Positions 24,975 through 34,808 of a stretch of DNA of 64,000 nucleotides are shown here, in pieces. Where the stretch lies: contig JAIVFH010000011.1 in NCBI GenBank assembly GCA_025765595.1, forward strand, positions 124,001 to 188,000. Direction: 5' to 3'. Each line of letters begins with the position of its first letter. Position 1 is the stretch's first letter. The DNA comes from Obelidium mucronatum. Taxonomy: Eukaryota; Chytridiomycota; Chytridiomycetes; Chytridiales; Chytriomycetaceae. The notes beneath the pieces were generated by a model that was not told the origin of the DNA, ran no database searches, and saw nothing but the letters and a program-made list of their open reading frames with translations. The translations under genes were made by a program, and so were the position numbers.

Positions 24975-26812
24975 TCATCCCCCCTCCTCCCCCTCTTGCC
25001 GGGTGGTGGTTTCGTGCCTCCCTTCAGCGTCCGTTTCGAAGACTTGACGTTGACGTTGAGGCGGTCATGGTAGCTCCTGATGAACTCAGCGTCCTGGAAG
25101 TCTTCGTAGTTCACCCAAGAGTCAGGTGTCTCCGAATTTTCCCATTCCACCAAGTAAGCCTTGGATTCGTCCTTTTTCTCTTTGTGGTTTTTGATGGATT
25201 TGATGGCTGCAGTAGGTGTGAATTCCACGTCGGACGAAATCAGCTTCAGTTGCTGCGGTGAGTACTTCCTTGATAGCAGGCTTCCGTCACGGTCCAGAAG
25301 CTGGTAGGTGCCTCCTCTTGACGTCTGCACAACTCGGTACGGTCCTTCGTATCTGGGTTCCAGCTTCGATCCCCGCACGTCCGGTAACGCCATCATGTAC
25401 GCTCCCACTCGGAATCGCCCCTTCTTGACCTTGTGTGATGCATCAAATTTCGCTCGCATCAGCTTCTGGTAGTCCGCTAGCTTTTCTGAGATGGCCGGGA
25501 ATACTAAGTCTTGCATGGTATCTACTCTTGCTTGTAGTTCCTCTAGCGAGATTGAGTCTTCTGGCACCATTGCGTACGTTGTCGGCGTGTTTGCTACTCT
25601 TGCAAACATTAGACTAAATGGCATCGATCCATGGGTCCGCGAGACTCGTGTGTTCAGGTTGAACTGAACCCACGGGACTTGCATCTGCCAATGGGTGAAG
25701 TCGTTGTCCATTAGCTTCAGCAGTACTGCTTTGGCGTCCTGGACATGGCGTTCAACGAGTCCATTTGCCTGCGGGTTGTACGGTGTGGTTGTCCTCCACT
25801 TATTGGCGCCAACCAGTGCCTGGACAATGTGATTCCTGAATTCGCTCCCATTGTCGCTTTGCACAATCTTTGCGAACCCAAAGTCGCAAAAAATGGAGGT
25901 GAGTGCTGCCCCCACCTCCTCGGCGCTCTTCGTCCGCAGTGGTCTCAGGATCACGAATTTCGTGGCCACGTCAACAAAAACCATCACGAAGTTATAACCC
26001 TCCGCGGAAGTCGTTGAAATTTCCATAAGATCCACTGCAATATGGTTAAACGGCAGACCCGCCTGTACTGACCTCAGCGGGTGGAACCCGTTCTTCCCAA
26101 TGTTCCACTTGGCGCACGCAACACATTTTGCGACTAATCTGGCAGCGTCTCCCTGCAGCCCTGGCCAGTCAAATCCCTCGGCCCAGATGTGGCGCATAAG
26201 AGCAGAGGTTCCCATGTGGCCCATCTCATGCGCTGCGTTCAACATTGCCTCTCGCTCACCCTCAGGCACCAACTGTCTCAGCGCAGGGTCCACAATCGCC
26301 AGGTGGCGCAAGCTCACTCCTCCTTCCCCTCCAATAATCTCCACTTCTCCATCCCTTGAGTTGTCTGGTAGCAGCGTGTCCTGGCCGAAGTCGATGAAGT
26401 CTTGGTCAGTGATTTCGGTAGGTGTCTGGTCCTTTCGGAGGCATCTCGGAACGGCTGTTTCGAAATCTTCCAGGATTTTGCTCAGGGCGTCAGGTAGTTT
26501 GTTCTTGATCCCAGGGATGTGCGAAATGGTAAAGTCATAGGTGAGGAGGGTATCCACCCACCCTTGCATCACTACCGACAGTTGCTTCTGTTTAAACAAG
26601 TGCGTCAGCGAGTTGTGGTCAGTCTCCAGATGGAATCTTGTCCCGTACAGGTGAGGGTGGAACTTGTTGATACAATGCACTATTCCCAGTAGTTCCTTGT
26701 GGTTCGCTGAATACCGCTTTTGTGCCCCGACGAACGTCTTGGCCGTAAACTCGATGTAGTTGCGGGAGCCGTCGTCATTCCGTTGGTATAGCATGCCTCC
26801 AATCCCAAAGTC
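24959..26812 (-). CDS. retrotransposon RNase H - integrase - chromodomain segment of Pol
   Basis: In order, the RNase H region (FGIGGMLYQRNDDGS, KRYSANHKELLGIV, HLETDHNSLTHLF) is followed by the integrase zinc-binding HEMGHMG...CVACAKW, and the catalytic core FNHIAVDLMEIS, VQSDNGSEFRNH and NPQANGLVERHVQD with the DDE residues in place. At the end come a GPY-like EGPYRVVQ and a chromodomain-like YLVEWENSETPDSWVNYEDF. It ends GKRGRRGDDVVLG at 24959, having read through the polypurine tract into the LTR. The 5' part is in a different frame from the reverse transcriptase: at about 26811 the DAS/DFG junction of RNase H lacks one base. Open-frame sequence upstream of that point (to 27073) is out of register with pol. 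Confidence 0.9.
   Translation of the reverse strand, partial: DFGIGGMLYQRNDDGSRNYIEFTAKTFVGAQKRYSANHKELLGIVHCINKFHPHLYGTRFHLETDHNSLTHLFKQKQLSVVMQGWVDTLLTYDFTISHIPGIKNKLPDALSKILEDFETAVPRCLRKDQTPTEITDQDFIDFGQDTLLPDNSRDGEVEIIGGEGGVSLRHLAIVDPALRQLVPEGEREAMLNAAHEMGHMGTSALMRHIWAEGFDWPGLQGDAARLVAKCVACAKWNIGKNGFHPLRSVQAGLPFNHIAVDLMEISTTSAEGYNFVMVFVDVATKFVILRPLRTKSAEEVGAALTSIFCDFGFAKIVQSDNGSEFRNHIVQALVGANKWRTTTPYNPQANGLVERHVQDAKAVLLKLMDNDFTHWQMQVPWVQFNLNTRVSRTHGSMPFSLMFARVANTPTTYAMVPEDSISLEELQARVDTMQDLVFPAISEKLADYQKLMRAKFDASHKVKKGRFRVGAYMMALPDVRGSKLEPRYEGPYRVVQTSRGGTYQLLDRDGSLLSRKYSPQQLKLISSDVEFTPTAAIKSIKNHKEKKDESKAYLVEWENSETPDSWVNYEDFQDAEFIRSYHDRLNVNVKSSKRTLKGGTKPPPGKRGRRGDDVVLG
24975..24996 (-). promoter_or_regulatory. 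polypurine tract (plus-strand priming site)
   Basis: On the minus strand the sequence directly upstream of the 3' LTR is almost pure purine (AGAGGGGGAGGAGGGGGG then ATGA), the expected primer site for second-strand synthesis. It overlaps the last codons of the integrase/chromodomain ORF. Confidence 0.8.
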
Positions 26813-28068
26813 GAGGCGTCTGTGGCGACGTAAAATGGCCGGGTGTAGTCTGGGGGGGACAGAATTGGCGCGTTTGCTGCGGCTGCACACAGTGCTTTCA
26901 GAGCGGCGTCTTGATCTGGGCCCCAGTGGGTGCGAATGTTCTTGAGGTTTCGTACTTCCTCTAGCGGCGCTGCTAGAGTAGAGTAGTGGGGAATGCTGTC
27001 GCGCAGGTAATTCAGGAATCCCAGCATGCTCCCCACTGCTGTGAACGACCCTGTCTCTCCTGGCGTCTTCCACTTCGCCATCGCTGTAAACCTTTCCGGG
27101 TCAATCCTTACTCCGAGAGCGCTTTTCATGAATCCCAACAGCTTCACTTCCTGTTTCGCGAACTGGCATTTCTTGAAGCTGATACGCAGGTTGGCGTCCG
27201 TGAGTTTCTTGATGACCGTGATCAGGTGGGCGGTGTGTTCGGCGTACGATCCGGAGTGGACAAAGAGGTCGTCCATGTATATCACTACGTGTTCCACCCC
27301 TTTAAACAGTTTGTCCATCTGCTCTTGGAAGAACATTGGCACGTTCTTGAGACCAAATGGCGGAGACTTGAACTCATAGCGTTTCCCTTTCCAGCTGAAG
27401 GACGTAAATGCTTGGTGTTCAGGGTTGATGCCGAACTGCTGGTATGCGCCCTGGAGGTCCAACGTCGAGAACACCTTTGCGTTGACAACTGTGTGGAGAG
27501 TGTCGTGACAGTTTGGGAACAGGCGGTGGTAATCGACAGTCTGTGCATTTAGCGCTCTGACGTCAAGGCAGACTCTTGTCTTTGTGTATTCACCGTTGAC
27601 AATCCTGGGTGCTGCATCGAACTGTTTAGACCTAATACATTCGCTACTCAATATCTCTTTACCTGCTAGGATCGGCGCATTCCAGTCTGACGGTCCATCC
27701 ATCTCTTCGACACTTCTTTCCTTGATCCAGGTTGCCAGTTGCTCGTCAACAGCTTCCTGGCGGTGGAATGGTACTTTGTACTGGCGGATACGAGATGGCT
27801 CGGCGTGGTCGACCAGATCAATGTTGACTGTTGCGCCTGGGATGTTGGTCTTGGCCCAAGGTAGGATCTTCGCATTCTCGTCGAGATATGGCTGGATCTC
27901 GTTCAGCAAGTCTTGGCGGGCTCTTGCGTCTTCGTCAGACAGTTGCTCGTGCTCGGGTAGTGAGATTGCTTGTTCCGGTGTTGTTGCGAAGGGGAGGGGT
28001 GCAGGTGTGTCGCCAGATGACGTTAATGACAGTCGCTTGTCCTGTTTCGGGGTTTCAATAAATTTCAT
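26811..28068 (-). CDS. retrotransposon reverse transcriptase segment of Pol
   Basis: It starts MKFIETPKQDKR at 28068, 14 bp inside the end of the protease ORF. Reverse transcriptase motifs are KTRVCLDVRALNAQT, FSTLDLQGAYQQ, KSPPFGLKNVPMFFQE and the catalytic HVVIYMDDLFVHS. These are followed by the thumb (KCQFAKQEVKLLGF) and the start of RNase H (PFYVATDAS). Past this point the frame is lost until restored one base later in the next segment. PPFGLKNVP replaces the more usual PFGLxNAP. Confidence 0.9.
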
Positions 28069-28534
28069 TTGATTTAATCATTAACGTCAACTCACCACTA
28101 GGATTTGCAAGCTCCATCGGTTCTGATATATCCATCATCACTTGGCGGGGTATGTTGTTGAATCCAATTGCGGTCATTGCTACTCTCGCTAGTCTCTTGA
28201 TTCCATTCGCTGCGGCCCAAACTCTGTCCACGATGGTCATCTGGGCTCCTGTATCGCAGAGCCCCCATTGGGGAATCCCATTCGCCAGCATACTTGTTCT
28301 GACATGCTGGCCGAGGATGATCCTTGGCGTCAAGACTCGCTTCTTGAGTCTCGACAGAAAATCGTCGCTGTTGGGTGACTTCGGTTGGAACCACGAACTC
28401 CCTGGTTGTTTAGACTCTGCAAACTCTTGCTGGGCGATCGCATTTTCGTCCCATGCTGTGGCTGCCACAATCGCGTGTTGGGTGAGGAACAGGATGGCAA
28501 GTATCGCGGCGATGTGTCTGTAAAACTGTTTCAT
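28055..28534 (-). CDS. retrotransposon aspartic protease ORF
   Basis: A 159-residue ORF carries the retroviral-type active site GLCDTGAQMTIVDR (Asp-Thr-Gly). It is separate from gag: the gag stop at 28809 and this ATG at 28534 are 274 bp apart. Its N-terminus (MKQFYRHIAAILAILFL followed by small residues) looks like a signal peptide or membrane anchor, odd for a protease released from Gag-Pol. The stop overlaps the RT start codon (28055-28068, different frame), suggesting re-initiation or frameshifting. Confidence 0.8.
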   Translation of the reverse strand: MKQFYRHIAAILAILFLTQHAIVAATAWDENAIAQQEFAESKQPGSSWFQPKSPNSDDFLSRLKKRVLTPRIILGQHVRTSMLANGIPQWGLCDTGAQMTIVDRVWAAANGIKRLARVAMTAIGFNNIPRQVMMDISEPMELANPSGELTLMIKSNEIY

Positions 28535-28808
28535 TTCTGTCTAGTTCTTTTTTCTTTTCATTCTCCTACTTTATCCTTCTAATTACTTTTCCTAAAAACA
28601 AAAATTTCGTTCATTCAGCTCGTCTAATGCTGTGGTCGTTCTGCTGTGTTTGTTGTTGTTGTGTTTTTTTTTTTTTTTAAAAAAAATTGCTTCCACTTCT
28701 TAAGACAGCCACTATTCTCAATGAATCCATAAGATTTATTTTTACTTCATTCTTTCAAAATAAACTCAGTGGATAGTGGATACGCTATCTTCTCTCCTCT
28801 CTCCTTTC
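28535..28808. other. gag-protease spacer
   Basis: This 274-bp AT-rich non-coding stretch lies inside the retrotransposon between gag and protease. It includes a TTG repeat followed by a run of T then A near 28650-28690. It may hold signals for a spliced or internally initiated pol message. Confidence 0.4.
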
Positions 28809-30206
28809 TCAGATCATATACCCGCCCTTCATTGTCTTCTGCTTTCCCTCCGCTGCTGGTTCGGCTTCCTTGTCTTCATCGCTCTCGTCCGGGGTGATTA
28901 AATATTCCATTCCGAATTCCAGCCCTGCGAACTTGAGGGTAACTGAGGGTCCTCCTGCCTGGCGATTTTTGTTGCGACAGGTTTGTTGGAAGTGTCTGAA
29001 TGTGATCTGCTTGTTCGTCACACTAGCAGCTTTGCACTTCGGGCATTCTTCCTTGTGGCCTTGAGCGATAAGCCAGGCTTTGTGAGTCGGGTTCAGGTTG
29101 AAGCATTCCAGGTCCCCGTGTGGCATTCCTGGGTGCGTCTGGCATCCTTTCGCTGGTGGTCCAGTTGTTTGATGTCTTTCGACTGGGGCCGGGTTAGGGC
29201 GTGGTCGTTTTTGTTCTTGCTGTCTTTCCATTGCTGGTGCTGCTCCGGTACGTCCCTTCTTCTCCGCAAGCATCATTACTTCCTCCGTTGATCCCACTGC
29301 GTCGATATTAATCCTGTCCTGAAGGTACTGGGGAAGGAGGTTCATGTATCGCTGCTTGCTGATTTTCTTTGAAGTTCTTCTTAAGCGCGAATTGATGCGG
29401 TTGTTGAAGGTGATTACCGATTCGCTTTCCTTCATCTTTTCGCTGCACAGGTCGTAAAAGATTTGCTCGTCAACGTCTTCGATAGCAATCTGGATGGTTG
29501 TTGCAAGTAGCTGCGTGGACACTTCTTCCAAGTTCATGCATCTCTCCAGTCTCTTTGCGGTTCCAGCATCGACACAATGCTTCAACAACTTCTGAAACTC
29601 CTCAAATGAGCTGGGGTTTGCTTCGCTAATGGTACATTCAAATTTGTCCATGAACAGGAAAACATCGTCGCCCTGCTTGAATTGAGCTCGCTCTTTTGGG
29701 AGCTTCATGATCCTTGCAGGTGGTGGCGGTGGTAGAAAAGGGAAGGGGAATGGTAGCTGGTTGGGTGTGTTTCCCTGAAAGAAGGCTGACTGTTGTGGCG
29801 ACTGTGCAGGACTCTGTAGCGCTGTAGATGCTTTCTGCAGGATCGTCTTTGATGCGATTTCGTCTTCCACTAACTTCATCGCATAGGCCAACCTCGCTTG
29901 GTACCTTGTCTGTCTCGTGGTCATTGCGGTGTGCGCTCCGTCCCAAGTCTCCTTGTCGATGGCGACGCTCCTGGGTCCAAGGTCCAAGACTTCTTTAGCT
30001 ACTGCTGCGATCTGTGACGTGTAAGAGGGGATGTCTGCCTTGGCCTTCTCGATCTGAAGTTGGTAGGCTGCTGTTGCATCTCTTGCTTCCTTGATTAATT
30101 TTCGCGCTTCGGCTGCTTCGGTCTGGACTTTGGTCATCAACGCTGCGGCTGCAGTAAAGTCTTCTTCTGTTACTGCGCTGTTGAACGCGTCTTGTGCTTC
30201 TTGCAT
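28809..30206 (-). CDS. retrotransposon Gag
   Basis: A 465-residue ORF starts at 30206 (MQEAQDAF). It has an N-terminal coiled-coil-like helical part, a Pro-rich linker (PFPFPFLPPPPPAR), and a capsid-like region (KQGDDVFLFMDKFE, CVDAGTAKRLERC, FYDLCSEKMKESESV, RINSRLRR). A Cys/His cluster (KGCQTHPGMPHGDLECF then ECPKCKA) follows, in the place of a CCHC knuckle, and the tail is acidic. It is the first ORF after the 5' LTR on the minus strand. Confidence 0.85.
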   Translation of the reverse strand: MQEAQDAFNSAVTEEDFTAAAALMTKVQTEAAEARKLIKEARDATAAYQLQIEKAKADIPSYTSQIAAVAKEVLDLGPRSVAIDKETWDGAHTAMTTRQTRYQARLAYAMKLVEDEIASKTILQKASTALQSPAQSPQQSAFFQGNTPNQLPFPFPFLPPPPPARIMKLPKERAQFKQGDDVFLFMDKFECTISEANPSSFEEFQKLLKHCVDAGTAKRLERCMNLEEVSTQLLATTIQIAIEDVDEQIFYDLCSEKMKESESVITFNNRINSRLRRTSKKISKQRYMNLLPQYLQDRINIDAVGSTEEVMMLAEKKGRTGAAPAMERQQEQKRPRPNPAPVERHQTTGPPAKGCQTHPGMPHGDLECFNLNPTHKAWLIAQGHKEECPKCKAASVTNKQITFRHFQQTCRNKNRQAGGPSVTLKFAGLEFGMEYLITPDESDEDKEAEPAAEGKQKTMKGGYMI

Positions 30207-30679
30207 TGTTGTAATTGGTTCTTTCTTTCCTTACTTACTAAAGTCTCGCCCTTTTAAAGGCCTCTTTGTGACTCATTTGCTTAATGACTTTCCTTAATGA
30301 CTTTCTCGGTGGTTGGGTGGGTGCTTTTCTTGCCTTCGTTTTTGTTTTGTCATTGCGTCAGCAAGGAAAAATTTCATGACTCTTACTCTAGGTTCGGTTT
30401 TCGGTCTTGGCTTATTTCCGGAAATTCCGCCATGGCTTCGCCCAACTTTGCGGTGTTTCGATCTCATCAGTATGTTTTCTTGTGAAAATTTTATCATGGC
30501 TTCGCCCTGCTGGTATGGTTTACAAAATAATCGGGTAAAGTCAACACAGTACGAAAAATAAAATACAATAAAATAAAATAAAATAAAATAAGAATTCGTA
30601 TTGGACTATCTGTTATTTCTTTTAATTGCGTATTCGAAAATAAATGATATAGATTAGTCAATCAATGCCATGATGAGCG

Positions 30680-31060
30680 GTTTCTGCGTGGATTAACGTG
30701 ACACTGTCAGCACGGCGTCTTTTAACGTGATTACGGCGTCACGGGCGACAGCCAAGGTCAGAGACGCGACCAGCGTTTTGTCCAGTTTAACGTGATGATG
30801 TCTGCACGGGGTCTTTTAACGTGATTAATGTCTGCACGGGCGACAGCCAAGGCCCGAGACGGGACCAACGGTTTGTCCAGTTTAACGTGAATAGTGTCTG
30901 CACGGCGTCTTTTAACGTGATTAATGTCTGCACGGGCGACAGCCAAGGTCCGAGACGGGACCAACGGTTTGTCCAGTTTAACGTGAATAGTGTCTGCACG
31001 GCGTCTTTTAACGTGGTTACGGCGGCACGGGCGAAAGCCTATAGCAGTTTAGTGTGGTGC
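30680..31060. repeat. about 96-bp tandem repeats in the retrotransposon leader
   Basis: About four units lie between the 5' LTR and gag. Each holds GTCCAGTTTAACGTGA, GTCTGCACGGCGTCTTTTAA and GGGCGACAGCCAAGG; starts are near 30685, 30780, 30873 and 30969, the outer units diverged or partial. TTTAACGTGA recurs twice per unit, about 40 bp apart. Leader repeats of this kind can act as promoter, enhancer or packaging signals; here that is inference. Confidence 0.85.
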
Positions 31061-31271
31061 TAAACACAGGTCCCACCAAGTGATTCGGTTCGGTCTCTGA
31101 ATTCGCAATCCAGATTTCTCGCGTTACTAGATACGTGTTTTCTATCTGCTCGCTTGTTCATTGGAGCCTGTTTGTGTTTTGAATTGTGTGTGTGGTTTAG
31201 TCAAACTAATCTCAACTCCGCCGCGCACGGCTCAAATGCGGGGAAGGAGAGAGGCAACTCAGAGGAAAAAA

Positions 31272-31505
31272 TGTAGATCTCGATGAGGGCTTGAGGCGGC
31301 GGCCCGATGAGGCGCTGGCGGGGCACTCTAGAGATCCTCTGGAACGTCCATTTATTTAATAAAGCTAAAGCGCCACACACAAGGGCGCGTCATAAGATAA
31401 GCCGGCGGCATAAGCCGCGGGCGGGAAATAGAATAATGATAATTAAGATAGTAGGAATAACTCCGCTAACAGCCCAGGGGGCGTATTAGTCATCCTAATA
31501 CGACA
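31272..31505 (-). repeat. 5' LTR
   Basis: This 234-bp copy of the LTR directly abuts the GTCAA target duplication at 31506. On the minus strand it is followed by TTTTTCCTCTGAGTTGCC, where a primer binding site is expected; I do not recognise a matching tRNA 3' end. Confidence 0.93.
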
Positions 31506-33049
31506 GTCAAAAGACGTTTTACTGCAGTTGCTTATAATGAACTGTCAACCCCAGCGTAGCATGTGCAAATAAACTCTTCTCACTCTTGTCATTAATTTAG
31601 TCTAATTTTGTAAGTCATGATGCCACCTATTCTCATCAGAACACAAAGCAAACCTATGTTGAAGTATTACCTCTTTCACGCGTTTTCAGACAAAATAAAC
31701 TCTCTAAGTATTAGGTGCGAATGTCTAGTAGTGCTCGGGTGAGTATTGTTCGCGTAATCAAGAATATTGTGTTTTTGCAGATGTTCAACTTCCCAAGTAT
31801 ATTATTCATACCTAAAAGGACAGCACAATTTAATAGACAGCACTAATATTAGTACCATTGCAAAGTTTGACGAGGTTCTGTTCAAAGACGCTTGAGATCT
31901 TGACTTCAAAAGTTTGTTGGAGTGTTCGGAAAAGTGGATCAAAAAAAAAATAAAAACTATTTTTTTGAACCTCATTCATTCATTTAAAACATTAATACAA
32001 GACAACTGGTTGTATTTGGAGGGCGTTGGTGGTGTTATGGGTCTGAGAAAGTCAAGTTTTGTTGTCGGAAATGCAATCTTCTGCCATTATCTCCTTATTT
32101 CTTAGAATATTTCAACCAAACATTAGAATCAATTTAAATTTGTGTACTCGATAAAGTTATCAGAAAGTGGTTGGTATGTGTATCAAAGTGCAACCTTTAA
32201 CATGGACTGAGTGTTTGCCCACTCCAGTCGCGTGAGAATCCAAATCCAGCATGAATCAGGGCTACAATTCAGGCCCGTCCTGCTTTATTCATTGTTTTTC
32301 AGATCTGGACAGAGTTTGATGTGGTTTGGTCCAGCTTTTGACATGCATTCCCATAGCCATGCACTCTTCCCAACAACCCTGAGAATCACCAACACAAACG
32401 TTTAGAGAAATATCCATCTTTATTGAATATTCAAACCATTGATAATCTCACAGCAAAATGGTCTCACAAATTACAACTCAAGTGTTTTCGCAGTCCCATG
32501 AAGTTCTTGAGCATTTGCATTCAAGGCATTGTTCCCCAACCAAGGGACCAGTCCACCCTTGGACTTTGGAATAGCAACCACATTAGGAAACGTTGGCTGT
32601 TTAAAATAAGCTTGCGTGAAGCTCAAGCTACCATGGTCCATGGCTGCCTCCACTCCCATGCTTCACCGACTTTCGGACAGACCGTTTTGCCCAGCCCCAG
32701 CTGTGTTTCGCAACGGTAAACGTTTGACAGATGCCTTTTCATATCAACTGGTGTCCCTTGGTCTCAAACTCCGAAAACTTGGCTGGAACTGACTTAAAGG
32801 ATGCTGAAGCGACTGGCTGTTCTCAACTATAAAATTAAATGGAAGCAGTTTGGAAGCTTATAATGAACTGAATGACAACATACAAGAAGATAACGACACG
32901 TACTGGTATGCTTGACACAAACAGGCAACAGCCTGCACCAGCTGGGGAAACAGCAACAATGAACTCTGGGTGGACAAATCTGACTGACTTCAGTGGCAGT
33001 GAAGCCAAATTCAGCGGAAAACTCGGCGCCAACCTCATCGGTCCACCAC
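31506..33049. other. inner right part of the DNA transposon, no intact gene
   Basis: This carries AT-rich sequence with broken open frames. On the minus strand 32471-32659 reads protein-like (FTQAYFKQPTFPNVVAIPK, GLVPWLGNNALNANAQELHG), but flanking sequence is in other frames. It may be a decayed transposase or a captured host fragment; I cannot identify it. Confidence 0.35.
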
Positions 33050-33634
33050 CAGCAGCGGAAACGTCTGGGGTGGTTTCAGCAGCGTCAGGCTCAGACTCTT
33101 CCGTAACTGAAGAAGAAGAGGAGGAACCGGTAATATTAATTACCTGCAAGGATTGGAATAGAGTGTGAAGAATAAAGACACCACCTTTTAGCTTGAGTCC
33201 TTGCATCCATTGTTTCGAAGTCCTAATCATATCTGCCGTGGGGACTTCCGGTTATGAATGCGAAAGATTGTCGCCCTTGCCGCTGCTGTTGCCATATTGG
33301 CACTGCATCTCGCTGTGAGCCGTGAAGGCTACGGCTGTCCCTTCCGGTTCGTCGTCGACAGCTGCTGGTGGTTGGTTGATCCCGTCAGCGTCGATTTGAC
33401 TGCAGCCCGTTGCTGGTCAGAATTGTCAGTTGATTCGCACTTGCTGTTTTTTCATGAACTTGGACGGGACTTTGCTTTTTTCTGTTTTTTCTCCGGTCTC
33501 AAAAAGCATCTCTTTTTCCTGCCAATGAAAGATAGGGGAGACGGAAAAAATTTCCCAATCTTTTATTGACACACAGGAAAAGACCGGGTGCAAATTTCCC
33601 AATCTTTTATTGACACACAGGAAAAGACCGGGTG
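33050..33634 (-). repeat. right long terminal inverted repeat of the DNA transposon
   Basis: It is the complement of the left end. Its outer 43 bp are tandemly duplicated: AAATTTCCCAATCTTTTATTG...GACCGGGTGC occurs at about 33548-33591 and again at 33592-33634. The minus strand reads Ser-rich then Glu-rich (SSSVTEESEPDAAETTP), paralleling the left arm. Confidence 0.8.
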
Positions 33635-33642
33635 TGTATGTT

Positions 33643-33833
33643 TTTTATTTTTCTAAGTCTAAAAGCTAAGTTGTTTCTTTCCATACTCTACTTCCCAGGA
33701 GTGTGTTTGAGCGACACTCTGATTTCTATCGCAGTCTAAATTCACTGGCGGCAATGTTGAAATCAAGCATTCGTACCAGAAGGACGACCACTTGTTTGGA
33801 GTTCCCTTTCCCGAGAAGGACGACGCTGAATGA
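33643..33833 (+). pseudogene. last exon of the broken mitochondrial-type gene copy
   Basis: This is the downstream half of the copy beginning at 23145. Against the intact exon 40357-40516, the acceptor CCAG is mutated to CCAT, two bases are inserted in GAGTGTGTTTGAG and about 13 bases are missing after GATTTCT. The end (KHSYQKDDHLFGVPFPEK) is still readable. Confidence 0.85.
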
Positions 33834-33886
33834 TGTTCCTTCTTTCTTTTCTTTGAGTAAACAGAACAAAGAAATGAAATAAAAAA

Positions 33887-34104
33887 ATGCAGCAACTGAT
33901 CAAAAACTTTTACTCGGGACCGGCTGGCCCGCGACCGCGCGACGTGCCGCACCCGGTGCTCGCGTCGGGGGCGTACGAGAGTTGAGTGGATGGAATCGAA
34001 TGGACACTTTAGTTACACACACACAAACCAGTCTTCAAGGGCTTCAGCCCGCGCGAAGACCGGCGGCTGCTCGAGGCGGCGCGCGCGCAGCTGCCGGCGC
34101 TGAG
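33887..34104 (+). pseudogene. truncated 5' copy of the Myb/SANT gene
   Basis: This starts MQQLIKNFYSGPAGPRPRD, as in 40570, and includes the first intron and the start of exon 2 (FKGFSPREDRRLLEAARAQL). Homology to the intact gene then stops abruptly at CTGCCGGCGCT, marking the right breakpoint of the segmental duplication. Confidence 0.8.
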
Positions 34105-34808
34105 TATCTTAAAGTGATACTGAATAAATACAAATAATACTGGTAATGGTTGCATGAAAAATGGGGCAATAAGTATAGGTGTATTAGTAATGGTGGTATG
34201 GGATTACCTCAACTGGCAACGGAGCACCACGTCTTCCTCCACTCCCTATCTCTCCGTCATTCCAATGTCCACCTCTTTTACGTCGACACTGATGCTGGGT
34301 AAGGGCCGAGATCAAATCCGATTCCATTATTGGGAGTATCCTTACTCCCGGATTTGCTTTGTGATATTGAAAAATAATGAAGGCAAATATAGTATCCTCA
34401 GATGTTTTTGGCAAGCAGCGTCTCTTGTATTCAAATGAATTACTAATTTTTTGTCATTTCGAAAGTTCAATGGTTCCGAAAAGCGCCGAGAGGGCACATT
34501 AACAACAACCAATGGAGGCCACATGGTCCAAAAATGCTACTCTGGTTGCTGAATTTGCTGATTTCCTACGGGAAGTTTTGCATCGAGTTGTTGGTTGGAG
34601 TCCAAATGTCAAATTGGCAGAAATACGGGTCCGTTTCTGAGAATGTAAAAGGGGCTCCCGCTGCTTCTCTTCTATACCGGCATTCCATTCATTATGTGGT
34701 GAGAAATGAGACTATGTGTGTGTCAGACACACGAAATGAATTTTTGCAAGCAGCATGTTAGCCACATTGATTAAAAGAACTACAAAAGCAGCGCAGTTGG
34801 CAACAAAA
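34105..34808. other. intergenic upstream of surface-protein paralogue 2
   Basis: No supported gene. Near 34700 the sequence GTGTGTGTCAGACACACGAAATGAATTTTTGCAAG resembles the region just upstream of paralogue 1 (ATGTCAGACACACC...TTCATTTAG, 19344-19376), suggesting a shared promoter element. Confidence 0.4.

Larger units (their letters stand above)
24741..31505 (-). mobile_element. Ty3/gypsy chromodomain LTR retrotransposon (6,765 bp)
   Basis: Two 234-bp LTRs (TG...CA) bound it, with 5-bp direct repeats GTCAA on both sides (24736-24740 and 31506-31510). Coding is on the minus strand in the order gag, protease, reverse transcriptase, RNase H, integrase, chromodomain, which defines Ty3/gypsy (chromovirus-like). 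A polypurine tract precedes the 3' LTR. The LTRs differ at only two positions that I can see, so insertion is recent, yet the pol frame is broken once near 26811. It is inserted inside the older DNA transposon. Confidence 0.95.
23808..33634. mobile_element. DNA transposon with long inverted repeats and 8-bp target duplication, carrying a nested retrotransposon
   Basis: The ends are CACCCGGTCTTTTCCTG (left) and its complement ending GACCGGGTG (right). They are flanked by an 8-bp direct repeat TGTATGTT at 23800-23807 and 33635-33642. Inverted homology runs inward about 540-580 bp. Without the nested Ty3/gypsy element the length is about 3.06 kb. No intact transposase was found, so it is non-autonomous or decayed. 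An 8-bp target duplication fits hAT, P or Merlin-like families; the very long inverted repeats are unusual for hAT. It sits in the last intron of the duplicated mitochondrial-type gene copy. Confidence 0.85.

Noticed and set aside
32471..32659. Protein-like minus-strand fragment inside the DNA transposon
   Set aside because: Too short, flanks in other frames and no family recognised; listed only as part of the inner region.
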